From NCBI GenBank assembly GCA_021772975.1, contig JAJFKY010000002.1:1-64000 (forward strand): a stretch of DNA of 64,000 nt, written 5' to 3'. Positions 17,701-26,000 of this stretch are shown here, one piece after another (positions within the stretch are counted from its first letter, which is position 1; each line of letters opens with the position of its first letter). Both the position numbers and the translations under genes were made by a program. A model generated the notes under the pieces. The model was not told the DNA's origin and searched no databases. It saw nothing but the letters and a program-made list of their open reading frames with translations. The stretch comes from Gammaproteobacteria bacterium (GTDB lineage Bacteria > Pseudomonadota > Gammaproteobacteria > Xanthomonadales > Wenzhouxiangellaceae).

Positions 17701-20038
17701 CAGCCTGATTCGGGCACAGCAGGTGACGCTGTGGAATGCGGTGCCGGCGTTGACGGAAATGCTGGTCGATTACCGCGCGGCCAGCGAGGCTGAAGCGCCG
17801 CCGGGATTACGGTTGTGGCTGGTCAGCGGTGACTGGATACCGGTGTCATTACCGCGCCGGACACGCCAGTTATGTCCGGGCTCGCAATTTATCAGTCTGG
17901 GCGGAGCCACCGAGGCTTCTATCTGGTCAATCAGCTACCCGGTTGAGGGTTTTGACGAATCACAGCCGAGCATTCCCTACGGCCGTGCGCTGACCGCACA
18001 GAGCATGCTGGTGCTCGATCATGATCTGCGGGTTTGCCCACCGGGGGTGACCGGTCAGATTGTGATTGGTGGCGTGGGTGTGGCGCAGGGTTATTGGCGT
18101 AACCCGGAGCAGAGCGCAGCCAGCTTTATCAACCATCCGGTCACCGGTCAGCGTTGTTATCTGAGCGGCGACTGCGGGCGTTATATTAAGACTACTGATG
18201 CTGCTGAAGCAACCGGCAGCGCGACCGGTCAGGCCGGCGGGGCTGAGTTAATTGAATTTCTGGGAAGGGCCGATAATCAGGTGAAAATCCGTGGTCATCG
18301 GATTGAACTGGGCGAAATTGAACACGTCATTACCAGCCTGCCCGGGGTGGACTCAGCCGCTGTCAAACTGCATCAGCCGCCCGAGCATGGCGCCTCGCTG
18401 CTGGCCTATCTGACCATTGATGGCGGTTCTGCCGCCAACCGTCCTGGCACGGCGATATTCCGGCATATGACCGCTCAATCAGCATACTCCTGGACGGACT
18501 TATCAGCCGCAGTGCAGGCCGAAGCCGATCATCCCCGGCTGGATGTCAGCTGGTCGGCCGCACAGTTAACCGCCCGGATGCCGGTGCTGAATCAGCAGTA
18601 TGAGCAGGCTTTGCTGAGCCTGTTTGCGCGGCTGGGAATGTTGCGTCAGGCGGGTGAGCGGCTGAATGTCGACGAACTGCTCGCCAAGGGCGGTATCGCA
18701 GCACGTTATCAACGCTGGTTACTGCGTGCGCTCAGGCATCTCAGCGAACTGGGTTATGTGCGCCAGGACGGGCCGCGCTGGCAGGTTCTGCAAGCACTCC
18801 GGGAGCAGCCGGAGCAGACAGCGCCGGCGATTGAGTTCGACCTGTTGGAGATTCTGACCGAGCGGCAATCCTCAGCCGAACTGTACCTCAGTGATGCCAC
18901 CATTACCGGATATCAGGAAATTTTCGCGCTGTGTCACAGTATGATCTGCGCGGCGGTGGAAAGCCTGCTCAAAGCACACGCTAACGGGCCGCTGAGCATC
19001 CTCGAAGTAGGCGCGGGGCACGGTTCCTGTACCCGGCATGTGTTGCCGTTGCTGCCTGCTGACACCGATTATGTATTCACCGATATCTCACCGTATTTTC
19101 TGAATGCGGCCAGGGAAAATTTCGCGGCGCATGATTTCGTCCGCTACGCGCTGTTCAATCTGGATGACCATCCGCAACTGCAGGGTATGCGCGCGCATTC
19201 ATATGATCTGATCATCGCCGCCAGTGTGCTGCACGACATCCGTGATATCCGGTCCGGCCTGAGTTCGCTGTATGAGTTGCTTAAACCGGGTGGTACGCTG
19301 CTGATGATCGAAGAGACCCGTTTCTTCCCGTTTTTTGATTTGGGCATGGGGCTGCAGCAGGGTTTTGACGGCTTTACTGATACCGATCTGCGTCAGCACC
19401 AGCCACTGCTATCCCGGCAGCAATGGCAGGCGTTGCTGTGTGAGACAGGCTTTGCCAGCGTGCAGGCGGTGAATCGACCGGGTTCAGCATCCGAACTGAT
19501 CGGTTTTGATGTCATCATGGCGCGGATGCCAGCCGAACTGGAAATGTTTGATGAGACACTGCTCGAACAGCAGCTGCGCGAATGGTTGCCGGACTATATG
19601 CTGCCCGCCCGGTTTATCCGGTTGCGCAGAATGCCCCTGACAGCCAATGGCAAGCTCGACCGTAACGCCTTGCCGAGCCCGCCTGACGGTGCGCGCGGTG
19701 AGCGGCTGGACTATACACCGCCGCACAATCAGCAGGAACGCCTGCTGGCCGATATCTGGCAGGATGTGCTGGGTCATGCGGTCGTCGGGGTGGAAGATAA
19801 TTTTTTCGAACTGGGTGGAGATTCGCTGCTGGCGGTGCAGTTAGCGACCCGGATTCAGGCTGCCTGCAAGGTGGAGTTTCCGGTGCGTGCTATCTTCGAG
19901 GCGCCGACCATTCGCCAGCTTGGTTATCTGCTGGATTTATCGGCCAGCGATGAGCCTGTGGCCAGCGCGGACTCCGGTCCGGTTGAAAGTAAGCCGGAGG
20001 ATGAGGCGGCCGGTGAACTGGTCCGGGGGCGACTGTGA
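5741..20038 (+). CDS. Hybrid NRPS-PKS: ACP-C-A1-PCP-KS-AT-ACP-C-A2-PCP-Cy-A3(MT/E)-PCP
   Basis: A 4765-residue assembly-line protein. Domains, approximate residues: ACP (GLDSL, 43); C (HHMIMD, 237); A1 (TSGSEG, 737); PCP (GGHSL, 1124); KS (1200-1630, DTACSSS, EAHGTGT, NIGHLD all intact); AT (GHSLGE 1833, HAFH implying malonyl-CoA); ACP (GGDSL, 2154); C (HHIICDG, 2349); A2 (TSGSTG, 2829); PCP (GGSSI, 3230); heterocyclisation domain (DALLVDGWT, 3426, the DxxxxD form); A3 (3762-4650) interrupted by a SAM-binding-like domain (LEVGAGHG, 4420); PCP (GGDSL, 4692). Pocket residues read by eye: A1 DASTITGVG (unassigned), A2 DVWHFSLIE (Ser-like, with Glu where Asp is usual), A3 DLYNLSLIW (the Cys code). 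It should extend the FAAL-loaded acyl chain with residue X, malonate (no KR, so a beta-keto unit), Ser and a Cys-derived thiazoline. The stop overlaps the next GTG start. Confidence 0.95.
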   Translation: MRDPVPGQPIRLESSLLQELLADLLEIPVEQLDIDNSPAALGLDSLAAAELHEQIFQRTGITVPIEQILAADSLADILTAGCQTDIDPASNKPEQQLSDPEAGDPCGLVGATQQALYFQQMLAPQSPAYHLCVCFHSDQTWGSAAIGQAMLALLERHPELTAVFSQDADGQPVKSYLQPRLELFHVEHPPIQGDAEALSGQLQSALNAPLDMSAGPLFRLEWFPAADGTSVFLFIAHHMIMDLWSFSVALGDFVSLLKAAAAGEPLSADLVCLQQSQPFSAFVGRQAALPEDRRQEQQNFWQRLLHKPPPPRLRFDEQAEPVPVTGSTAERYHFELDPELSARLKACAQTLQVSMNSMLLALYGMTLSRFACQDDVLIGVPVAGRRTPEFAHTVGCFINTVIVRMQTGRPIDLSGLVQQTHAAVMTAYEHQDIGFHHLTRWLHTDAPANEAATGLPGTRLQSVFILQQTHKLPGAEALVLGQAGQSCEIGGCRLQSVALAPAETPFDIGLMMVEHHGRLWGRLEFRPALISARLVAGMADCLQQLASLLVTRPTTAIQHLDVLNDQQRARWSAASHGARLEHHTQAGICSRFMLTAQQYSQHIALEMGEQHYSYQLLAEHAARLGTQLLSRGIGLEQRVVVMTERAPLTVMAMLGVWYAGAVYVPIDGTAPAARIAQIMDDCQPACVIAGRQTAALVPAGWRQNMLDIDSLATAAAAMPVEKAVEVDGDNLAYIIYTSGSEGLPKGVMASHAGALNFARAQAKQIGLDASFRLLQVASFGFDASMSDVLMSLLNGATLVIANPAERLAGTEFKHVMQHRRIQLLTTAASLLEAVEEPDFDALKIVISTAEACTDAIVRKWGRRYALYNGYGPTETTVGATLGLCRPEVLADNPRGPGIGVPFDNCSVYLLDKYLQPAPPGVRGEVYIGGLGVTRGYLNNPGKTAAAFLPDPFAERPGQRVYRSGDYARQDERGGLEFVGRRDQQLNIRGHRVEVAEIERVLGSLANVAKAAVISHSQPAGELELLACVQPVAGISMTGSRLRAQLAQRLPTYMLPAAIRVADIPLNANGKIDRVVLRQQLSGPPDERVARQAELSSLEQTVAAIWEQVLGHPAQSRQQNFFDAGGHSLALAKVQAQIAARLGQQISMPELLQHHTIAMLARRLAPAPGTQAQAQADTVSKLISGQRTDDTQTGNRSASGTAAIAIIGIGCRFPGAEHSAAFWDNLASQQCGVRFFSPQELAQAGVPAELFSQAEFVPARAVLDDPYAFDAGFFGCSEREAQLLDPQRRVLLECAFEALQQAGYGHSEQRDNSVIGAYLSASGNSYFDHHIRRSDELNKLHGGIRLSLASDKSFTATYVAYKLHLSGPAVTVDTACSSSLVAVHQACQSIRNGDCRVALAGGMSIDSPLSGGHLYEPSGIGSRDGYCRAFDAAATGTVKGMGGGVVVLKELSQAERDGDLIHAVIYGSAVNNDAGRSAGFTAPSAAGQSQVIRAALDAAGLADNEIDFIEAHGTGTPLGDPIEFAALRDVFTSARPAELLVGSVKSNIGHLDAAAGIAGLIKTTLALEQGICPATLHVAQPNPELKLAQSSLTLATAASALPTGERRCYAGVSSFGMGGTNCHVVLGQSPATRQFSSRADPDAPPARSWLLPVAAHSASALQGYCARLAEHLPANPELSLAQLAYNLGMNLTAGDFRAGIVAATQAGLIDQLHAYARSPAPAPMDSGSPRQLAFVLPGQAGQRPGLATGLYAHEAVFRTTLEQGLALLEPGNQTVCRDWLLQPAEDAENPAGRTNSQTPVAPLSTEYLQPALFCYEYALCRYLQSLGLEPDILLGHSLGEIVAAAISGTLSFAAAVKLVEQRGRLISQTAGGAMLVVGLDASALHKYLRGQLEIALYNSASECVVSGPRKAIEQLHAELTEQAVYSAPVASSHAFHWSGLDRIMPAFRQALAALDYAPPGIPWVSNTTGSWITGEQAVSADYWVAQMRQPVQFNRAISTLLKAGDMDVVIVGAGGALQRMIQTNVAFDRQNVLSAGPSRQSAGDDLTAVLNSVRSLWESGRNIDWRGYFHANQHSRQRMILPPYYFDRQHYNLGSEHSLIAPPAVNPVQPKSGSDAGTGPDQPAAAELSSWLRAAWQDLLGLREVQPDSDFFAAGGDSLAVLRLCGLLSEQWRVKLKPRQIMAVPGFAAMAELISAALDDLPAAPLEIEAMPPPRRAAADAETAIPLSYQQRRMWFQHALESQPSVLNLPVCLSLTDTLDQARLNRSFRLLLRRHPALRARLYRADGEIYQRFERDPERFAVPLDQADEQTAHGRMQTLAEADFDLEQDWLIRACAIQITPARALLVIVCHHIICDGHSLVLLLRDWLALYRGAALDNAAEHAIEQLRNYIEQQASDVDNGVFDQQLDYWSRQLSDMPTIHLPGELQPGTAVEASRGRTLAIEFGEDFAAQLRRFCQRHQLTPYVVMLAVGQCLIARYTQTSDISIGVPVSQRHSPALAELAGLFVNTVVVRTRLSPAMSFAEVCRQVQRHVGDALLNSQVPFDVVVERLAPSQAGRTRAPLFRAAFVMETDEQSTLAADGQPVAVQAIEKHHAQFELGFWLRLSETALSARLEYRKAGFSASCMARCADDFGVLARQWIKSPEQTVWDAADTGGKAAREISLLSGPAAEAPPEGSESLAGLLQRAARRYGARPALCYGDAVMSYRQLEQHATRLAAHLRFQGVACGDSVGIYLARSLELPVAMLAVLKCAAVMVPLEAELPPTRLLRMLVDSGARIVITHSEMRATGLDEMALEAGVDWLEVDRLGPVEMSASNHQAAPSAIDAPAYIIYTSGSTGAPKGVINAQRGLVNRLLWMNRHYQFGPNDRFLHKTPISFDVSLWELFCPLLCGARVVITRPGEHRDPRALQATMAKHAINVVHFVPAMLKAYLAAAGKGADSSALRYVFCSGEGLPATSMRQAREQLGPKVRIINLYGPTEASIEVSHWEYPGHCETRVAPLGVPIDGVALYILDADLRPVPPGVTAELYLAGECVALGYRNRGGLTAQAFVPDPFHRSAGARMYRTGDRARLNAAGVIEFLGRVDDQIKIHGFRIEPGEIEATLLDNPLVIDAAVVCDTSQPAEPHLLAYVVFCRQQSAEQAAGEDRTVLLRQRLSEQLPNYMLPASIIAMSALPLGANGKLDRAALPQPQAMESPALHGELLESSLEQQLAESWREVLGVAQPHRGSDFFAAGGSSIAAIRLADRIEARTGRECSIRLIFSQPKLADMAIALQDAPLLRQTSVLPELQPEPQHADQPFELTDLQNAYWVGRSHAFEMGNIATHGYLELDVRDLDTDVFRAAVRQLIERHDSLRLVVDEQGMQRVLPQVPEIDIEAIDLRELSATEQTAQIETLREQLAHAVYDPAVWPLFEFRVVWLDADISRIFISIDALLVDGWTIQLLEHDLNVCYRQLLEPQQHNHFEPAAGTLRLRDYVQAVSRLRELDAYQRARHYWQRKLPHLPPAPPLPLARDPGSIEQPEFIRLSTGMGRRCSERLRALAAQHNASLSALLLTAYAEILASWSNATAFSLNLTISDRVPLHPGVEQLAGNLSTLLILGLDMSQPASFAERLRTVRNTLLDDMQQRYYSGIQVLRQLAAERRDRTSAQMPVVFTSLVDIRDGQADEREKVFDFSRPDYAITQTSQAWLDCNVAWSGGELMIAWDAVASLFPAGMLEYFHAQYAQLLTRLADVEECWTRRPPPLFNDRQHLLWQSAAVSSQCLGSGQLLHELFIASAQRYPERVAIYTAEREITYRELARMANVLAQRLHRLGARRNSPVAVIMRNGWEQVVACLSVLLAGAPYLPIDAAAPVKRWEQLLESGECALVLTPARLDTRAIANPGRTIIQLDETALQGTAPELTADVSSHDLAYVIFTSGSTGQPKGVMIDHRGAVNTVLDINQRYAVDAHDAVLALSSFTFDLSVYDMFGLLGAGGKIVIPDPADARDPAAWLSLIRAQQVTLWNAVPALTEMLVDYRAASEAEAPPGLRLWLVSGDWIPVSLPRRTRQLCPGSQFISLGGATEASIWSISYPVEGFDESQPSIPYGRALTAQSMLVLDHDLRVCPPGVTGQIVIGGVGVAQGYWRNPEQSAASFINHPVTGQRCYLSGDCGRYIKTTDAAEATGSATGQAGGAELIEFLGRADNQVKIRGHRIELGEIEHVITSLPGVDSAAVKLHQPPEHGASLLAYLTIDGGSAANRPGTAIFRHMTAQSAYSWTDLSAAVQAEADHPRLDVSWSAAQLTARMPVLNQQYEQALLSLFARLGMLRQAGERLNVDELLAKGGIAARYQRWLLRALRHLSELGYVRQDGPRWQVLQALREQPEQTAPAIEFDLLEILTERQSSAELYLSDATITGYQEIFALCHSMICAAVESLLKAHANGPLSILEVGAGHGSCTRHVLPLLPADTDYVFTDISPYFLNAARENFAAHDFVRYALFNLDDHPQLQGMRAHSYDLIIAASVLHDIRDIRSGLSSLYELLKPGGTLLMIEETRFFPFFDLGMGLQQGFDGFTDTDLRQHQPLLSRQQWQALLCETGFASVQAVNRPGSASELIGFDVIMARMPAELEMFDETLLEQQLREWLPDYMLPARFIRLRRMPLTANGKLDRNALPSPPDGARGERLDYTPPHNQQERLLADIWQDVLGHAVVGVEDNFFELGGDSLLAVQLATRIQAACKVEFPVRAIFEAPTIRQLGYLLDLSASDEPVASADSGPVESKPEDEAAGELVRGRL

Positions 20039-23000
20039 GTGCGTTGCAATTACTGGCGTCGCTGCGCGCGGCCGGGGTAAAAGTCTGGTACGAAGATGGC
20101 GAAATTCATTACCACGCCGCCCGGCCCAGCGCCCGGATTGATCGCTGGCTGAAACAGCTGGCGGAGCACAAGTCGGAACTGATCGCGATCATGTCGCCGG
20201 CCGGACAGGGCGCCGAGGGCCTGCGGCTGGAACCGTGGGCTGACAACGGGCCGGCTCCGGTATCGTTTGAACAGCAGCGGTTTTTGTTCCTCAACGAGTT
20301 CGAAGGAGCCGCTAACAACTACAATCTATCCTCCTGTTTCGGGTTGCGTGGACGGTTGGATATCAACGCTTTGAGTCGCGCCATCCAGGCCATTATTGCG
20401 CAGCATGACATTCTGCGGGTGCGTTTTGAACGCCGCCAGGGTGAGTGGTTTCAGCTGCTTGCCGAGCGTCCGCTCAAGGTTGCGGTCAGTGATCTTGAAG
20501 GGCTGCAGAAAAGCTATAAGGATATCCAGCTCAAGCGGCTTGTGGAACGTGATTCCCAGACCCCGTTTGACTTGCTGGACGGGCCACATCTACGCCTCAG
20601 GGTGATTCGTCTGAGCCCGGCCAGACACTGGCTGGTGGTGGTCATGCATCATATTGTTTCAGACGGTCATTCCATCCGGTTGTTCGTTGACGCACTGCGA
20701 CAACAGTATCTGAGTTACCTGGCGGACGTGCCAGCGTCGGCAGCTCCGCTGGATATCCAGTATCGTGACTATGCGCACTGGCAGCGTGACATGCTGAACA
20801 ATCAGGGCTGCCAGGTGGAGCTGGATTACTGGCGAGAGCAGTTGCGGGATGCGCCCGAGGTGCTTGATCTGGATATCGCGGCGGCCCGTCCGGCGCGCCA
20901 GAGCCTGGCGGGTGGCAGTCATACTTTCCGGATTGAAGCATCACTGTGGGAAGCCATCTCGACGCTGTGTGCCCGTCATCAAGTCACCTCTTTTCACTGT
21001 CTGCTGGCAGCCTTCGTGTTAAGTCTGTCACGTTATTCGGGTGAGCAGGATATCGTGGTGGGATCTCCGGCCAACACCCGCCGGCATGTGAACTCAGCTG
21101 AGCTGATCGGACCTTTCATCAATATGCTGCCGTTGCGGGTCAGGGTGGCTGCCGAGGAACAGGTAGCTGAGTTTCTACAGCGTGTCAGGGAGATAGTGCT
21201 GAGTGCCATGGACAATGCCTCCGCACCGCTGGAAAAGGTGGTGGCAGCGCTGGCCCCGCGTCGCAGTACAGCTTATGCACCGCTGTTTCAGCATATGTTT
21301 GTGCTCGAAGACGTGCCATTGGGGATCGTTCAGCTGCCGGGTCTGGAGATCAGCACCGAACTGGTTGATCAGCCCAGCGCAAAATATGACACGGCCTTAA
21401 TCGTGCAGCGTGATGCGCGCGGCTTGTTCGCTATTATCCGCTATCGCACCGAACTGTTTACCGCCGATGCAATAGCCCGTCTGGCCGCTGCTTTCCAGCA
21501 ATTACTCAGGCAGTTTACTCAGCATCCGGACGCTCCCGTGAGCAGCCTGGATGTACTCTCGGCGGCACAGCGTCAGCATTTGCAACAGGCTTTGACCGGC
21601 TCGCGGCAGACCGGGCACGGGCGCTGTTGTCTGCACCAGCTGGTTGAGCAACAGACCCGGCGGACGCCCGACCGGATAGCACTTCAGTTTGCTGATATCA
21701 GCTGGACCTATCTGCAGCTGGAGCAACGCGCCAACCAGATTGCGCATTGGCTGCTGAGCAACGGCGTGACACCGGGTACGGTGGTGGGTATGGCATTGCA
21801 TAACTGCATTGAGCAGGTCTGCGTGCTGCTGGCGATCGGTAAATGCGGCGCTGCCTATCTGCCGCTGGCGATGGATGATCCGCCCGCCCGTGCGGGCTAT
21901 TGCCTGCGTCAGGCCGGGGTCAGGCTGGTGGTCAGCACGCCCGCCTGGCAGGTAGCTGAGGAACTGCCGGTAACGATTCTGGATATCAGCGCCGATGATG
22001 TGATCGCCAGCTTCCCGATGACCTGTCCGGAGGTGCTTCTGGACCCTCAAAGCCTGGTCAGTATTCTGTATACCTCCGGTTCGACCGGTGCTCCCAAGGC
22101 CGTCATGACTGAGCACTCGGCACTGGTGAATAATCTGCAATGGATGCAGCGCATGTGGCCATTGCACGCGACTGACAGCCTGCTGTATAAAGCGCCGCTG
22201 ACCTTCGATGTGTCCGCCAAGGAGATCATCTGGCCATTGATGGTCGGCGGACGGGTGGTGATCAGCCGTCCGGGCGGGCGGCATGATCCGGCCTATTTAT
22301 GGCGCATGGTACGCACAGCCGACATCAGTGTGGTGCATCTGGTGCCCACCATGCTGGAATATTTCATTGCTGAGTCAAGCCAGGTCAGCAGTTTAGCGCT
22401 GCGCATCGTGATGTGTGGCGGGGAAGCACTCAGTGCTGATCTGGCCCGCCGTTTTCATGCCGCTTTTACGGCTGGATTGCTGCACCTGTACGGTCCTACC
22501 GAAGCAGCCATCGCTATTACCGGCTGTCTGCTGCCGCGTCAGCGGACAGCGCCGTTACCACTGGGAACTCCTACCGATAACAGCAGTGTGTATCTGCTCA
22601 ATCAGGACCTGGCGCTGACACCCGCTGGAGTCATCGGTGAGATTTTTATCGGCGGCCTGGCGGTGGCGCGTGGCTATTTCGGGCAGCCTGCTAAAACGGC
22701 GGCGATGTTTATGCCTGATCCCTTCAGTGCTATCAGTGGAGCCCGCATGTACGCCACCGGTGATCTGGCTCGCCTGTCGGCGGATGGCGAACTGCTGTTT
22801 GCCGGCCGCCGGGATCACCAGCTCAAGCTGTATGGGCAGCGGATTGAACCTGGTGAAATCGAGGCTGCCCTGAGACAGCACCCGCGGGTCCGGGATTGTG
22901 TGGTCATCGCAGCACCCGGAGCAGGCGGTAAACCGGCACTCAAAGCGTTTGTGATCAGCGTTGACGAGCGCCCCGCGCAATCGGATTTAAGCAGTTTTTT

Positions 23001-26000
23001 GCGTCAGCATCTGGCTGCGCGCATGCTGCCCGCCAGCTTTGTCTACCTGGATGCTCTGCCGATGTTGCCGAATGGCAAGGTGGATCGGCGCCGGTTGCTG
23101 CAACAGGCAGCACCGGATAACGCTGCTGAAGCCGGCGCGGCTCGTGCCCTGCGCCAGACCGAACGCCGCCTGTTAACCATCTGGCGCGAGTTGCTGCAGC
23201 GTGAGCAGATCGGTGTCAGCGAGAATTTCTTCAGCGCCGGGGGACATTCGCTGCTGGCGATTGAATTGCGCAACCGCATCCAGACCGAATTCCAGTGTCA
23301 GCTGGAAGTGGCCGATGTGTTTGCGCATGCCAGCATCGAGGAGCAGGCGCAGTTTTTACGTCCGCAGGATTCCGTGACATTGACTGGTACCGCAGCTGTG
23401 CTTCACCAGCCCGAATCGGGGCTGGCTGGACAGACGCCCGGTCAGGAAATCGGTCAGGAGCCGATTGCGGTGATCGGTATGGCCGGTCGCTTCCCGGCTG
23501 CCGACGACCTGCAGGCTTTCTGGAGCAATATCCTGGCCGGGACCGACTGCGTCACGCATTTTTCCAGCAGTGAATTGCTGGCTGCCGGCTATCCCGAGGC
23601 GTTGATCAGCCAACCGGGCTTCGTACCCGCGCGTGCGGTGCTCCAGGATATCGAGTTGTTTGATGCCGGTTTCTTTGGTTATACCCCGATGGAAGCAGCG
23701 CTGCTGGATCCGCAGCACCGGTTACTGCTGGAAAGCGCTCAATGGGCATTTGACGATGCCGGTTACAGCCCGGCCGCACTCGCCCGGCATAATCAGCGGG
23801 TGGCGGTCTATGTTGGCATCAGCAACAGTGGCTACTATGAGCATCACCTATTGCCCCGTCCGGAATTGCTGCAGAAATACGGCAGTCTGCAGCTAGCGCT
23901 GTCTACCGCCAAAAGCTACGCCGCTACCCAGCTGGCTTTCCGGCTGGATTTACAGGGACCGGCGTTAAGCGTTGATACCGCCTGTTCGACGTCGCTGGTC
24001 GCCATTGCCAAGGCCTGCCAGTCGTTGTTGCTCGGGGAGGCCGATCTGGCCCTGGCCGGCGGTGCCAGTATCAATACACCGGTGGCGGGGGGGCATCTCT
24101 GGCAGGAAGGCGGCGTGGGCTCCCGGGATGGCCATTGCCGCCCCTTCGATGCGGGGGGTTCCGGAACCGTCAAAGGCATGGGTGGCGGAGTCGTGCTGCT
24201 TAAAAAGCTGGCTGCCGCGCAACGCGACGGCGATCATATTCATGCGCTGGTGCTGGGCACGGCCGTCAACAACGATGGCGGCAGAAAAGTCGGCTTTACC
24301 GCGCCCAGCGTGGCCGGTCAGAGCGCGGTGATGAAAGCGGCTCTGCAGCAGGCAGGCGTCCCGCCCGAGAGCGTTGCCATGGTGGAAACCCATGGTACCG
24401 GTACCCACCTGGGTGATCCGATCGAAATCAAGAGCCTGGCCAGTGTGTATGCTGGCGCAGAGCTGGTGCTGGGCGCGGTCAAGGGCAATATCGGACATCT
24501 TGACGCGGCCGCCGGCGTGGCCGGCTTTATCAAGACGGTGCTGGCTTTAAAGCAGCGGACCTTCCCGCCCATGGCCAATTTTGAAGCGCCCAACGAGCAA
24601 CTCAGGCTGGCGGACAGTGGCTTGCGGATACTGCCTGAATCGGCACCCTGGCCGGCTGCGGCAATAGCCCGCCGCGCGGCGGTCAGTTCTTTCGGGATAG
24701 GCGGCACCAACGCCCATGCGGTACTGCAGGAAGCGCCGGAATGTCCCACGCCGGTATCATCGAAGGGCGCTGAAATCGTGCTGCTATCGGCTAAAACACC
24801 TTACTCCCTGGAGTTATCAATCGGGGCACTGCGCGATTGTCTGCGTCAATCGCAGGCCGCCACCCTGCCGGAAATCAGTTATACGCTGTGTCAGGGCAGA
24901 ACTCACTGGGAGTACCGGCATGCGTTGGTGGTCGATGAACCAGCTGCCATTGCGCGGCAGTGCGATGCCTGGCTGGCTGACGCAGCAGGCGGATCGGACA
25001 CTGATCAGGACAGCATGCCGGCACCGGCGCGAGCCCTGGAGCGACCGCGTATAGCATTTATGTTTCCGGGGCAGGGCGCGCCTGTTGATCTGGCGGTGCG
25101 GGCGTTTTATCACCGTGATGCAGTGTTCAGTCACGCCCTTGATGAAGCCATCAGCATACTCACGGAATTGAGTTCGTTTGACTTCAAGGCGCATTTGCAG
25201 CGGCTCACATCTGCGTCAGAACCACCTGAATATTTGCGTGATGTAGCAGCCATTCAGCCCTGGCAGTTTGCGGTATCCATGGCGCTGGTTGCCAGCCTGC
25301 AGGCGTTGGGTGTAAGGCCCGACTGGTGCCTGGGACATAGTCTGGGGGAATATGCCGCCGCCTGTACCGCCGGAGTTTTTTCCCTGCACGATGGGTTGGC
25401 GATCACCACCAGACGTGGTCAACTGGTGAGTGAATGTGAGCCGGGCGCCATGCTGGCGCTGAATTGTACTGCAACCGAATTGGCCGAATGGCTGGATGGC
25501 AGCGGCGAATTGTCCGCCTGTAACAGTCCCTCTCAATCAATTGTGTCAGGCACCCGTGAGCAGATCAGGCAACTGCGTAAGACAGCCACGGCGATGCAGG
25601 TGGCCAGCAAAATGCTGGCGGCTGACCGGGCCTTTCACTCGGTCATGATGGAACCGGTGCTGGAACGCTTTCAGGATTATCTGCGGACCATTCATTTCAG
25701 TGCGCCCGGGTTGCCATTGATATCCAATGTAAGCGGTGAGTTGATGGCGGCGGAATTTGTCCCGGACGCGCAATACTGGTGTCAGCATTTGCGCCGGCCG
25801 GTGCGTTTTATGCAGGGCATAGCGAATCTCCATCAACAGACTCCGGATATTTGCCTGGAAATCGGCGCAGGTAATACCCTGGGGCATTTTGCGCTGGCCA
25901 GTCCGGACCGCACCGCGGCGACCGAGGTACTGTCATTGCTGGCCAGAAGTGCCCAGCGTGGTCTGCCCGAATCCTACCTGCAAAGCCTGGCAGCGTTGTG

